Assembly: GCF_014856545.2 (NCBI RefSeq)
Contig: NZ_CP109811.1
Span: forward strand, 676,001-740,000
Length of the DNA stretch: 64,000 nucleotides
Reading direction: 5' to 3'
Origin: Mesobacillus jeotgali
Lineage (GTDB): Bacteria > Bacillota > Bacilli > Bacillales > Cytobacillaceae
Part shown: one piece after another, positions 45,403 to 53,799 of the stretch
How the letters are laid out: each line of letters starts with the position of its first letter
How positions within the stretch are numbered: position 1 is the stretch's first letter
Notes under the pieces: generated by a model
The model's database searches: none
Told to the model about the DNA's origin: nothing
Seen by the model: only the letters and a program-made list of their open reading frames with translations
Position numbers and translations under genes: made by a program

Positions 45403-46245
45403 TTGTTAAAACATAAAAAAGTAGCTTTTTTAGGTGCAGGATCGATGGCGGAAGCGATGATTTCAGGTGTAGTCAAGTCAGGTAAAATGCGCGCGGAAAA
45501 TGTATATGTTACGAACAAGAGCAACGCAGTGAAACTGGAGCGATTGGAATCTAGATATGGAATCAATGCGATGCCCCAGGCTGAATTGCCATATGAAGAT
45601 ATCGATATGTTTATTTTAGCGATGAAGCCAAAGGGTGCAGCGGGAGCACTTGAGGCTTTGAAGGATAAATTAGTGCCTGGCCAGGTGGTTGTATCCGTTC
45701 TGGCAGGGATCTCAACAGGTTTTATGGAAGATAACCTGAAAAATGGCCAGCAGGTTGTCCGTGTCATGCCGAACACATCAAGCATGATCCAGGAATCAGC
45801 CACTGCCATTTCTCCAGGGTTGCACACAACGGATGAAAACATCGAGGATGTAAAGGAACTTTTAAGCAGCATGGGCAAGGTGTTCCTGATTGAAGAGGAG
45901 CAGATGGATATTTTCACAGGCCTTGCCGGAAGCGGACCTGCTTATTTTTACTACTTGATGGAGCACATGGAGCGTGTCGGCAGGGAAAACGGCATGGATG
46001 AAAAAATGGCCCGTGAAATCATTGCCCAGACCATCCTTGGTGCGGCAAAAATGATCATCGAAAAAGACGAAACTCCAGAGGTCCTCAGAAAGAATGTAAC
46101 CTCACCGAATGGAACGACAGCATCCGGCTTGAACGCATTAAGGAAGTACAACGGAGGAACGGCTATCTCCCAGGCAGTCAACCATGCGGCGAACCGCTCA
46201 AAAGAAATCAATCGTGAACTTGAAGGAGTCCTTGTTCCTTCTTAA
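45403..46245 (+). CDS. proC: Pyrroline-5-carboxylate reductase
   Basis: 280 residues, full length for the family. NAD(P)-binding Rossmann start VAFLGAGSMAEAM, then RVMPNTSSMIQE, the signature GSGPAYFYYLMEHM, and the C-terminal substrate-binding helices with VTSPNGTTASGLNAL. It reduces pyrroline-5-carboxylate to proline with NADPH. Bacillus keeps several paralogues (ProI, ProG, ProH), one for osmotic stress; which this is cannot be told. TTG at 45403 is 8 bases after GAGGTGA, better than the ATG at 45397, which abuts it. Terminator follows. Confidence 0.95.
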   Translation: MLKHKKVAFLGAGSMAEAMISGVVKSGKMRAENVYVTNKSNAVKLERLESRYGINAMPQAELPYEDIDMFILAMKPKGAAGALEALKDKLVPGQVVVSVLAGISTGFMEDNLKNGQQVVRVMPNTSSMIQESATAISPGLHTTDENIEDVKELLSSMGKVFLIEEEQMDIFTGLAGSGPAYFYYLMEHMERVGRENGMDEKMAREIIAQTILGAAKMIIEKDETPEVLRKNVTSPNGTTASGLNALRKYNGGTAISQAVNHAANRSKEINRELEGVLVPS

Positions 46246-46253
46246 AAGTTGAA

Positions 46254-46286
46254 AGCTCCGGGCATTGCAGCCCCGGAGCGTTTTTT
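46254..46286 (+). terminator. Terminator of proC
   Basis: GCTCCGGGGC-type stem: GCTCCGGGCA..GCCCCGGAGC followed by TTTTTT. Confidence 0.85.
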
Positions 46287-46318
46287 ACATATGGCCGTTT
46301 TCCATTGCGGATTCCACT

Positions 46319-46796
46319 TTACATATATAATCGATAGCCGCGCATCTTCTCATACAGGTATTGCACCCCATACAGCAGGTAGGCTTTGTAATGTATGTAG
46401 AAAAAGAACTGAAGATGGCTCAGCTTGTTCAGCTTGATGATTTTTAGCCTCTTGAGCACATCAATAAAAAAAGAAGGCAAAAGTCGCGTCGGCAATCGCA
46501 TTAAGAGTAATGAACTTTTTGAAATTCCCATATGAGAATTTCAGAAGCCACATCGACAGCGGCATATATGGTCCAATGCTGAATGGAAGTTCGTCCCTCA
46601 GGAAGGACTTTCGTTTGTTGAAAAACTTCCACCACTTCCGTTTATGGCCATATAAATGGTTGATAATCTCAAAACCAATAATAAATATACCAGCAAAAGA
46701 ATAACGCCTGAAGCTTCTTCTGCCTATGAACAATAAAGATAGCCAGGGAACAGCTATTATGATCACATTAAACAGGAAATGTCTCTTTGAAATCAA
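46319..46796 (-). pseudogene. Integral membrane protein interrupted by a homopolymer frameshift
   Basis: One frame starts at a TTG (46796, GAGGTGA 8 bases upstream) and encodes ~110 residues with membrane helices (HFLFNVIIIAVPWLSLLFIG, FAGIFIIGFEI, MWLLKF) up to DATFAFFFY and a stop. The next frame continues as FIDVLKRLKIIKLNKLSHLQF to the stop at 46319. The switch is at a run of seven T on the minus strand (46468-46475 region); with six T the two parts join as one ~160-residue protein. The fourth helix and a basic end belong to the second part. No known function. Confidence 0.72.
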
Positions 46797-46965
46797 TGAT
46801 GTTTTCACCTCAACCACTATTCGATTCTCTCTATAAACTGTCCAATATTTAGTAAATATATCCGTGCGTTGAAAAATTATCCTTCGGTTTTATTTTTTCA
46901 AAATTATTGAAATAGTGACACTCCTTGGCATATAATCACTTGAAGATATTAAAGGAGATAGGGAA

Positions 46966-48687
46966 ATGATACGCAGATTCTTTACTTATTACCGCCCGCA
47001 TCGGCGGTTATTCATCATTGATTTTAGCAGCGCGGTGATTGTTGCCTTGCTGGAGCTTGCTTTTCCGCTCGCTGTGCAATGGTTTATTGATACCTTATTG
47101 CCAGGCGGGAACTGGAATATGATCGTCAGCGTCAGCGTTGGGTTGCTGCTGTTATATGTCATCAGCACATTGCTTCAATTCATCGTCAATTACTGGGGCC
47201 ATAAGCTGGGGATCAATATTGAGACGGACATGAGGCAGCAGCTGTTCCAGCATGTGCAGAAGCAATCGTTCCGCTTTTTCGATAATACGAAAACGGGACA
47301 TATCATGAGCCGGATCACCAATGATCTTTTTGATTTGGGAGAGCTTGCCCACCACGGACCGGAGGATTTATTCATTGCGGTGATGACCTTCGTCGGTGCG
47401 TTCTGGATCATGCTGACGATCAACGTCAATCTCGCCTTGACTACGATGATCATCGTGCCATTCCTGATCTGGCTGATTACCTATTCCAACTTGAAAATGA
47501 ACGCGGCGTGGAAAAACATGTACACAGATATTGCCGATGTGAATGCCAGGGTTGAGGACAGTGTTTCCGGTATCAGGGTGGTCCAGTCTTTTACAAATGA
47601 AGATTTTGAGATTGAGAGATTCACAAAGAATAACCGCAAGTTCCGACGTGCCAAATTGAGTGCCTATAAGGTGATGTCCTTCAGTTCATCGAGCATTTAT
47701 ATGCTGACAAGGCTGATTGTTCTCGTTGTTCTCGTGTACGGTGCATGGCTGAGTTTCCAGGGCACCTTGAGCTATGGTGAATTGGTCGGGTTCGTTCTGT
47801 ATGTGAACGTACTTTTCAAGCCAATCGATAAAATCAGTGCAATCCTGGAGTTGTATCCAAAAGGGATGGCAGGTTTCAAACGGTTTACCGAGCTGATGGA
47901 CCAGAGCCCAGATGTCGTTGACCGGGAAGATGCGGTTGAGGTATCTGGTTTGAAGGGCAATATTGAATTCAAGAACGTTACCTTCAGGTATGATGAAAAT
48001 AAATCGGTTTTGGAAGGAATACATCTGAGAATCAATCATGGAGAAACGGTCGCGTTCGTAGGGCCATCTGGTGCAGGGAAAACGACGATTTGTTCATTGA
48101 TTCCGCGCTTTTATGATGTGAACAGCGGCAGTATCATGATCGATGGCATCGATATCCGCGAGATGACGAAGAAATCGCTGCGCTCGCAAATCGGGATTGT
48201 CCAGCAGGATGTGTTTCTTTTTACCGGAACGCTGCGTGAGAATATTGCCTACGGTTCACTCGGGGCAACACATGAGGATATCGTTAAAGCCGCTAAGCAA
48301 GCGCATCTGGAAGATTTCATCGCTGCCCTGCCGGATGGCTACGAAACGCAGATCGGCGAACGGGGCCTGAAGCTGTCGGGAGGACAGAAGCAGCGGATTG
48401 CGATTGCGCGGATGTTCCTGAAGAATCCGCCGATCCTGATTCTCGATGAAGCGACCTCGGCACTTGATACCGAGACAGAAAGAATTATTCAAAAAGCTCT
48501 TGGCGAACTATCCAAGAACCGGACGACGCTGGTCATCGCGCACAGGCTGGCAACAATCCGAAGTGCTGACAGGATTGTCGTCGTGACGGAGGACGGAATT
48601 GCCGAAGAAGGCAGCCATGATGAGCTGATCGACCAGGGAGGCATCTTCGCGAACCTGCATAAAGTCCAGTTTGAAACTTCAGTTTAA
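46966..48687 (+). CDS. ABC transporter, fused membrane and ATPase half-exporter
   Basis: 573 residues: six membrane helices (to ~320), then an ATPase with Walker A GPSGAGKTT (~366), Q-loop, signature LSGGQKQR (~470) and Walker B ILILDEATSALD (~493). This is the layout of the multidrug and lipid half-exporters such as BmrA, MsbA and YwjA of Bacillus. It would work as a homodimer, since no second half lies beside it. AAAGGAGATAGGG precedes the ATG. Substrate unknown. Confidence 0.94.
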   Translation: MIRRFFTYYRPHRRLFIIDFSSAVIVALLELAFPLAVQWFIDTLLPGGNWNMIVSVSVGLLLLYVISTLLQFIVNYWGHKLGINIETDMRQQLFQHVQKQSFRFFDNTKTGHIMSRITNDLFDLGELAHHGPEDLFIAVMTFVGAFWIMLTINVNLALTTMIIVPFLIWLITYSNLKMNAAWKNMYTDIADVNARVEDSVSGIRVVQSFTNEDFEIERFTKNNRKFRRAKLSAYKVMSFSSSSIYMLTRLIVLVVLVYGAWLSFQGTLSYGELVGFVLYVNVLFKPIDKISAILELYPKGMAGFKRFTELMDQSPDVVDREDAVEVSGLKGNIEFKNVTFRYDENKSVLEGIHLRINHGETVAFVGPSGAGKTTICSLIPRFYDVNSGSIMIDGIDIREMTKKSLRSQIGIVQQDVFLFTGTLRENIAYGSLGATHEDIVKAAKQAHLEDFIAALPDGYETQIGERGLKLSGGQKQRIAIARMFLKNPPILILDEATSALDTETERIIQKALGELSKNRTTLVIAHRLATIRSADRIVVVTEDGIAEEGSHDELIDQGGIFANLHKVQFETSV

Positions 48688-48755
48688 GATTGGTTTATTT
48701 TTCCTGTTTTTGCTATGATATAGGTAAAATCATGATAGATTTGGAGTGAAGTTCC

Positions 48756-48971
48756 ATGACAGGAACCATAACAATCATAATGGTATTTTCGATTCCGCTA
48801 GTCGCGATCGTCACAAGCCATTATCAAAGAGTCGCCAAAATCAAACACAGCATGATTAAAGACGAAATCGAGCTTGAAAGATTGAAACATGAAAACTACC
48901 TGTTGGAAACGGAAAAGATGAAGCTGGAGCTTATGAAGCTCGAAAGCCCGCTGGACAAAAAAGTTTTATAG
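48756..48971 (+). CDS. Small membrane protein with coiled-coil
   Basis: 71 residues: one hydrophobic helix at the N-terminus (TGTITIIMVFSIPLVAIVTS) followed by a charged heptad coiled coil (IKDEIELERLKHENYLLETE). TTTGGAGTG lies about 9 bases before the ATG, and a terminator follows. The layout resembles small membrane-bound scaffold or regulatory proteins of Bacillus. It may sit in the operon of the ABC exporter (gap of 68 bases without a terminator). Confidence 0.72.
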   Translation: MTGTITIIMVFSIPLVAIVTSHYQRVAKIKHSMIKDEIELERLKHENYLLETEKMKLELMKLESPLDKKVL

Positions 48972-48976
48972 AATTT

Positions 48977-49006
48977 GCCCTCTCGTGTAATGCGAGGGGG
49001 TTTTTT
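48977..49006 (+). terminator. Terminator after the exporter and small membrane protein
   Basis: CCCTCTCG / CGAGGGGG stem with a TGTAATG-type loop followed by TTTTTT. Confidence 0.85.
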
Positions 49007-49054
49007 ATGTTTAGTCAAAATCTCCTTTATTTTTAAAAAATGGTTAAAAATACC

Positions 49055-49108
49055 TTGTTATAAGACACAAAATGTTATATAGTACATTACAACAGTAATG
49101 CACTATAT
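49055..49108 (+). promoter_or_regulatory. Promoter with overlapping GntR (YtrA-type) operator
   Basis: A -35 TTGTTA (49055-49060) is 17 bp from a -10 TATAGT (49078-49083). Inverted arms ATATAGTACATTAC (49077-49090) and GTAATGCACTATAT (49095-49108), one mismatch, cover the -10 and start point. This is a good autorepression site for the GntR gene that follows; YtrA-family regulators use this kind of dyad. Confidence 0.78.
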
Positions 49109-49131
49109 GGCCTGTTAGAGGAGGTGCGGGA

Positions 49132-49515
49132 TTGATCCTTAATTCAGATAGCATGAAACCGATTTACGTCCAGATTGCTGAGTGGCTGGAAACGGAGATT
49201 CTCAGCGAGAGTATCAAGAGGGATGAAAAGGTTTATTCGCAATATCAGCTTGCGGAAATGCTGAATATCAATCCGGCGACAGCGGCAAAAGGATTGAATA
49301 TTTTGGCGGATGAAAACATTGTTTATAAAAAGCGCGGTCTCGGGATGTTCGTATCGGAGGATGCGAAGAAAATTATTATGGCGAAACGGAGGAACCAGAC
49401 ATTGAAGTCATTGGTGGCTGAGTTGGTGCGGGAAGCGGACCATCTTCAGGTGACGGAAGAGGAATTGATCGAGATGATCCAGGAAGCCAAACGGGATTTA
49501 AAGGGGGAAACATGA
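49132..49515 (+). CDS. GntR-family regulator, YtrA subfamily
   Basis: 127 residues. The winged HTH (PIYVQIAEWLETEILSESI, then YSQYQLAEMLNINPATAAKGLN) is followed by a short helical tail with no ligand domain, typical of YtrA. It starts the operon of ABC genes and sits just after an operator that covers its promoter. YtrA-type proteins repress such operons until cell-envelope stress or an antibiotic is sensed. The TTG start has AGGAGGTG 8-9 bases upstream. The stop overlaps the next start (ATGATGA). Confidence 0.93.
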   Translation: MILNSDSMKPIYVQIAEWLETEILSESIKRDEKVYSQYQLAEMLNINPATAAKGLNILADENIVYKKRGLGMFVSEDAKKIIMAKRRNQTLKSLVAELVREADHLQVTEEELIEMIQEAKRDLKGET

Positions 49516-50417
49516 TGAGTGTGCTGGAGTTTGAAGGTGTAACCAAAACATATGGGAAGAAAAAGGCTTTGGATAATCTTACTTTCTCACTCGGGGAAAA
49601 CAAGATTACCGGCTTGATTGGCAGGAATGGGGCAGGCAAGACGACGATGCTGAAAATCTCTGCTGGTTTCATGCGTGAGAGTTCGGGTGGAGTCAAAGTG
49701 TTTGGGGAGAATCCGTTTAATAATCTTAATGTGTCTGCGAATATGATCATGATTGATAATGACATGAACTTGCCAGCCGCATTGAATCTCGGAGAACTGC
49801 TGGAAACAGCAGACGATTTTTATCATAACTGGGATATGAAATTGGCGCGAAATCTGCTTGATTATTTTGGCCTGGATCCTAAGCAGACGCATGCTGGGCT
49901 GTCAAAGGGAATGAAAAATACCTTCAACGCGATTTTAGGGCTGGCTGCACGTTGCCCGCTGACCATTTTCGATGAACCGACAAACGGAATGGATGCTGGA
50001 GTCAGGAAGGATTTTTACCGGGCGCTCTTGAAGGATTACATTGCTAATCCCCGCACGATCATCATCTCAAGCCATCACCTGAACGAGGTGGAAGATATCC
50101 TTGAAGACATACTGCTCCTGAAAGACGGAAAGCAATTTTTGCATATGCCGATTGAAGAGCTGAGGGAGTTTGCTGTTGTAGTCAGCGGCAAAGAGGAGGC
50201 AATGAAAAACTGGCTCCGCGGCCATGAGGTATTTCATAAAAGCAATACCGAATTTGGAAGGACGTATGCGGTGATCCGTAATGACCTTTCCGATGATCAG
50301 ATTGCATCAGCCATGAAAAATAGCCTGGAGTTCTCGACGATTTCAAACGAGGACCTCTGTCTGTACTTGACGAGCCAGGAGAAGGGCGGGATTGATGATG
50401 TTTTTAACAAAGGTTAG
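49515..50417 (+). CDS. ABC transporter ATP-binding protein (YtrB/YhcH type)
   Basis: About 300 residues. Walker A LIGRNGAGKTTML near residue 35; the signature is GLSKGMKN in place of LSGGQ, a form seen in YtrB-type proteins; Walker B PLTIFDEPTNGMDAG near 150. A C-terminal ~90-residue extension is typical of such GntR-linked exporters. It powers the permeases encoded next. ATG 49512 or 49515; AAGGGGG fits the second. Overlaps the permease gene by ~20 bases. Confidence 0.92.
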   Translation: MSVLEFEGVTKTYGKKKALDNLTFSLGENKITGLIGRNGAGKTTMLKISAGFMRESSGGVKVFGENPFNNLNVSANMIMIDNDMNLPAALNLGELLETADDFYHNWDMKLARNLLDYFGLDPKQTHAGLSKGMKNTFNAILGLAARCPLTIFDEPTNGMDAGVRKDFYRALLKDYIANPRTIIISSHHLNEVEDILEDILLLKDGKQFLHMPIEELREFAVVVSGKEEAMKNWLRGHEVFHKSNTEFGRTYAVIRNDLSDDQIASAMKNSLEFSTISNEDLCLYLTSQEKGGIDDVFNKG

Positions 50418-51144
50418 CCTTTGGGATGTTGTAAAAAAGCAGCTTCGTTTCAAAGTGAAATCTTACCGGGGGACGTTCACCTCTCTGATGGTTCTGCAAA
50501 TCATCGGGCTCCTGTTTTCGGTCGGGGGAGAAGGAGGATTCAGTGGGGGTTCAGATAATTTCAGTTATGCCATGACCGATTATTCGAGCAATATTCTGTT
50601 TGCCTTGATGATGATGTGGTCCTTCATATCCGCCATCGTCATAACCACCAAGGCCTATCGTTTTGATGATTATATTTTCGTTGCCAACAGGATGAGCAGC
50701 CACATTGCGAACATCTTTTTCATATGCTTGTCGAGCATCATTGGAGGGATCACCTTCTTACTTGCGAGCCAATCTATCAAACTTGTAAGTTTATTTATCC
50801 AGGATAGTGAAATCATCTCGACACAGCCGCCTACTATCCTGCAGTTGACAAGCGGGACGGCAGCTACGATTTTTTATCTATTCTTGTTTGCCGCTATTGG
50901 CTATTTGGTTGGCACCCTTGTACAAAAAAGCAGGCTGTTCGTCATCATCCTGCCTGCAGGGTTCATTGGTCTTTTGTTCCTAAATGTCTTCCTGGCTGGA
51001 GAATCCGATGTAGTGGTGGATGTAGGACAATTTTTTGGAAGGGAGACATCTTTCCTGCTGTTTGCAGTCAAAGTGCTAGTCGTGTCTGCGCTGGCATTTG
51101 CAGCATCTTTATGGATGTCAAACAGAATGGAGGTCAGGCAATGA
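50395..51144 (+). CDS. ABC transporter permease of the GntR operon
   Basis: About 249 residues with six hydrophobic helices and no ATPase motif. A SYRGTFTSLM start and the IVITTKAYRFDDYIFVANRM loop are characteristic. It overlaps the preceding ATPase gene and the next gene (ATGA overlap), so translation is coupled. It forms the membrane part of the transporter; substrate unknown, perhaps a cell-wall active compound. The start could be TTG 50392 or one of two ATGs; GGGCGGG fits. Confidence 0.87.
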   Translation: MMFLTKVSLWDVVKKQLRFKVKSYRGTFTSLMVLQIIGLLFSVGGEGGFSGGSDNFSYAMTDYSSNILFALMMMWSFISAIVITTKAYRFDDYIFVANRMSSHIANIFFICLSSIIGGITFLLASQSIKLVSLFIQDSEIISTQPPTILQLTSGTAATIFYLFLFAAIGYLVGTLVQKSRLFVIILPAGFIGLLFLNVFLAGESDVVVDVGQFFGRETSFLLFAVKVLVVSALAFAASLWMSNRMEVRQ

Positions 51145-51833
51145 GTATCATTCCGTTATTTTTTTGGATCATTGTGCTCCTCGCGGTTTTCGTGGGGATC
51201 GCTACAAAATTCTTTGGATTAAAGTTTATGAGTGGAAACACTGCGACCATGATATTTGTCGGCTATGTTGCTATCTTACTGGTGACAGCCATTCTCTCTG
51301 GTTTTTTGCCGGAAGAAAATTCGTTCGCAGCTAAATACCGGTCTGATGAAGAAATTAATGAAAATGAGCGGTTGAATAGCAGGGTGTATGAGCAGGTCGA
51401 GTCTGGAAACATTAAAGACGCCAAGGGACTTACTGAAAAAGAAAACTGGGAGTTCACACTGGATAATGATGTGCTGAAGATTAACTCTGATGGCGATTCT
51501 TCTTCAATGGTCTATGTTGAAAAAAAAGACTCACTAAAAGGGAAAGTGGAGGTGGCTCATTATTCTACTTTTTCCTATGTTGACAATATGGATGTCACCG
51601 ATCTATTCGAATCACCAGAAATCAGACTCAATGATGGTACCTTGAAGATTTATCCTCGGGAAGCTGTGAATATCAAGCTGGTGAAGTTTTCGAATGCCTT
51701 CCCTTTTAACCAGTTCGCTGAGAATAATGCGAAGTACGGTGTTAGTTATGGAATGATGCAAGGATTGGATTTCATTTATATCACTGTCCCGGCTGATACT
51801 GAGGTCAGCGGAGACGGTTATGTGATCAACTAA
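51141..51833 (+). CDS. Membrane protein of the GntR-ABC operon
   Basis: 230 residues. Two N-terminal helices (IIPLFFWIIVLLAVFVGIA and TATMIFVGYVAILLVTAIL) are followed by an acidic extracellular domain of ~165 residues that looks beta-rich (KGKVEVAHYSTFSYV...). No family is recognised. The start is ATG 51141, which overlaps the permease stop (ATGA) and has GGAGG 7 bases upstream; the longer frame from 51111 is not needed. Last gene of the operon, followed by a terminator. Confidence 0.82.
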   Translation: MSIIPLFFWIIVLLAVFVGIATKFFGLKFMSGNTATMIFVGYVAILLVTAILSGFLPEENSFAAKYRSDEEINENERLNSRVYEQVESGNIKDAKGLTEKENWEFTLDNDVLKINSDGDSSSMVYVEKKDSLKGKVEVAHYSTFSYVDNMDVTDLFESPEIRLNDGTLKIYPREAVNIKLVKFSNAFPFNQFAENNAKYGVSYGMMQGLDFIYITVPADTEVSGDGYVIN

Positions 51834-51838
51834 TTCAT

Positions 51839-51867
51839 GAGCTCCTATTAAAAAGGGGCTCTTTTTC
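51839..51867 (+). terminator. Terminator of the GntR-ABC operon
   Basis: GAGCTCC / GGGGCTC stem with a TATTAAAAA loop followed by TTTTT. Confidence 0.75.
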
Positions 51868-51924
51868 GTATCCGGGTTATCTACGGTATAATGAGAGTAT
51901 GTATTTAAAAATGAGGAATGCGAA

Positions 51925-52983
51925 ATGGCTATACTAAAAAAATTCAATTTTGTCGGAGGAAGGGTTCTTAAAACGGGTATTGCCGTGTTCATTACGGCAT
52001 TGATCTGCGAGCTGTTAGGCTGGCCGCCAATGTTCGCCGTGATTACCGCAATTGTGACGATTGAACCTACCGCGGCAGATTCGATAAAAAAAGCATATGT
52101 AAGGTTCCCGGCATCAGCGATTGGTGCAGCTTTTTCCGTCGTATTCAACTTTGCGTTCGGTGACAGCCCGCTAACCTATATGCTCGTTGCCGTCGCCACA
52201 ATCATTGCCTGCCATAGGCTGCACCTTCAGGACGGAGCGCTGGTTGCAGTGCTGACTGGAGTGGCGATGATTTCAACTGTACAGGATCATTATTTGTCCA
52301 ACTTCTTTATCCGCCTAGGAACAACGTTGACCGGGCTGACAGTGTCAACCCTTGTGAACCTGCTCGTAATCCGTCCTGATTATTCAAAATCAATCAAAGC
52401 AAAAATCCGGCAGCTGATTGTGGAAACAGGGAATCTGATAGAAGGCAGGGGAACGGAAATCACAAGGCATCAGCCATTGCACCGGGAAACAAGGGCTGAA
52501 TTCCAGAGAATCCTGAAAGACATGGAAGCAATTGAAACACTATGCAAGCATCAAAAGAAAGAATGGAAGCTACATCAATTCGACCGGAAGGACATGCGGA
52601 ACATCCATTATGAATTCAAGAAGCTGACGATTTTGAGACAAGTCCATTATCACGTCGGTAATCTCGTTTCCCTCCCATCGATGAACATGCCCGAGACAAA
52701 AGCTCAGGTCGTCGAAGACATGGTGAAATCGATTAAATCCGCGTTTCACCATCCGGATTTTGCGATGGATGAATCTCATGATTCCATCGTCAAAAAACTG
52801 CTGGAACTATTAAGGCATGAGGTAGATGTGCGGGAAGCCCAATCCCATCGATTCTCTGAAGAAACGGTCATCTATTACGAACTAGTCTCGATCCACGACC
52901 TGCTAGAAGAGTTGAACCACATTCACAGATTCGAAATCAGGCATCAAAAGCTGCTTGAAAAATCATTGGATATAAGCTCCTGA
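51925..52983 (+). CDS. Aromatic acid exporter family (FUSC-like) membrane protein
   Basis: 352 residues. The first ~150 residues hold about six hydrophobic segments (TGIAVFITALICELLGWPP, FAVITAIVTIEPT...) typical of the aromatic acid exporter/FUSC group; the rest is a long helical cytoplasmic region rich in His, Glu and Arg. Related Bacillus proteins are YgaE and YqjA. It may export aromatic carboxylic acids or other toxic anions; substrate unproven. GAGGAATG lies ~7 bases before the ATG. A short terminator follows, then the large 52-bp array. Confidence 0.85.
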   Translation: MAILKKFNFVGGRVLKTGIAVFITALICELLGWPPMFAVITAIVTIEPTAADSIKKAYVRFPASAIGAAFSVVFNFAFGDSPLTYMLVAVATIIACHRLHLQDGALVAVLTGVAMISTVQDHYLSNFFIRLGTTLTGLTVSTLVNLLVIRPDYSKSIKAKIRQLIVETGNLIEGRGTEITRHQPLHRETRAEFQRILKDMEAIETLCKHQKKEWKLHQFDRKDMRNIHYEFKKLTILRQVHYHVGNLVSLPSMNMPETKAQVVEDMVKSIKSAFHHPDFAMDESHDSIVKKLLELLRHEVDVREAQSHRFSEETVIYYELVSIHDLLEELNHIHRFEIRHQKLLEKSLDISS

Positions 52984-52998
52984 TAGGGGCTTTTTGTT
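52975..52998 (+). terminator. Terminator of the aromatic acid exporter gene
   Basis: AGCTCC / GGGGCT stem with TGATA loop and TTTTTG. It overlaps the stop codon. Confidence 0.7.
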
Positions 52999-53052
52999 TG
53001 TATAAAACTACCGACAGGGATGTAGAAGAAGCCAGAGAAGTTATCCGAACCC

Positions 53053-53560
53053 GATGACAGGGTTGGTGGAAAAGCTGTCACAACCTAGCTCAACTTAAGA
53101 CAGGTTTGGCGGAAAAAGCAGAAAAGCTGTCAAAAGGAAGCCCAACTTAAGACAGGTTTGGCGTAAGAAGAGGAAAAGCTGTCAAAAGAAAGCTTAACTT
53201 AAGACAGGTTTGATGGAATAAGCAGAAAAGCTGTCAAAAGAAAGCTCAACTTAAGACAGGTTTGGCGTAAGAAGACGAAAAGCTGTCAAAAGAAAGCCCA
53301 ACTTAAGACAGGTTTGGCGTAAGAAGAGGAAAAGCTGTCAAAAGAAAGCCCAACTTAAGACAGGTTTGATGGAATAAGCAGAAAAGCTGTCAAAAGAAAG
53401 CTCAACTTAAGACAGGTTTGGCGTAAGAAGAGGAAAAGCTGTCAAAAGAAAGCTTAACTAAGACAGGTTTAGATGAAGAGCCCGAAATGCTGTCCGAACC
53501 TTGATCAACATCTGAAAGGTTAGCAGGAAAAAAGAAAAAAAGCTGTCCAAGCATGATTAA
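53053..53560. repeat. Large tandem array of 52-bp units
   Basis: AGCTGTC begins at 53073, 53125, 53177, 53229, 53281, 53333, 53385 and 53437: seven consecutive steps of exactly 52 bp. More diverged flanking units can be seen at ~53488 and 53541 and before 53073. Each unit carries CTGTC and, 24 bp on, the inverted GACAG, with CTTAAG just before it. Two variants of the second half (GGCGTAAGAAGAGG and GATGGAATAAGCAG) alternate so that three-unit blocks 53125-53280 and 53281-53436 are nearly identical. 52 is not divisible by three and there is no coding frame. Confidence 0.9.
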
Positions 53561-53753
53561 ATAATCCCACTATATCCACCGGCGAAGATGAGGCAGTCAC
53601 AGTGGCCTTTACTAAGAGCCCAATATAATACAACCCTTATGAATTTGAAAATTCCGTGACATATTCCCATTTATTTGAAGTCTAATTGAAAAAAGTTCTC
53701 AACTACTTATTGACTTTTATTATATAAACGATTTAATATTTAAATAGATTAAT
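53561..53753. other. AT-rich stretch between the 52-bp array and the Fur box
   Basis: Mostly AT-rich DNA with the promoter TTGACT (53710-53715), 18 bp, TAATAT (53734-53739) for the siderophore operon. No gene seen. Confidence 0.55.
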
Positions 53754-53754
53754 T

Positions 53755-53773
53755 GATAATGATTTTCATTATC
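53755..53773 (+). promoter_or_regulatory. Fur box of the siderophore uptake operon
   Basis: GATAATGATTTTCATTATC matches the 19-bp Fur consensus GATAATGATAATCATTATC with one mismatch. It begins 15 bases after a likely -10 (TAATAT), over the start point, 26 bases before the first gene's ATG. Iron-bound Fur should repress the operon. Confidence 0.88.
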
Positions 53774-53799
53774 TACCGATACAGATTAGGAGCATGGCC

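Noticed and set aside
53053..53560. CRISPR array
   Set aside because: The whole 52-bp unit is conserved, not just a short repeat with unique spacers, and no cas genes are nearby.
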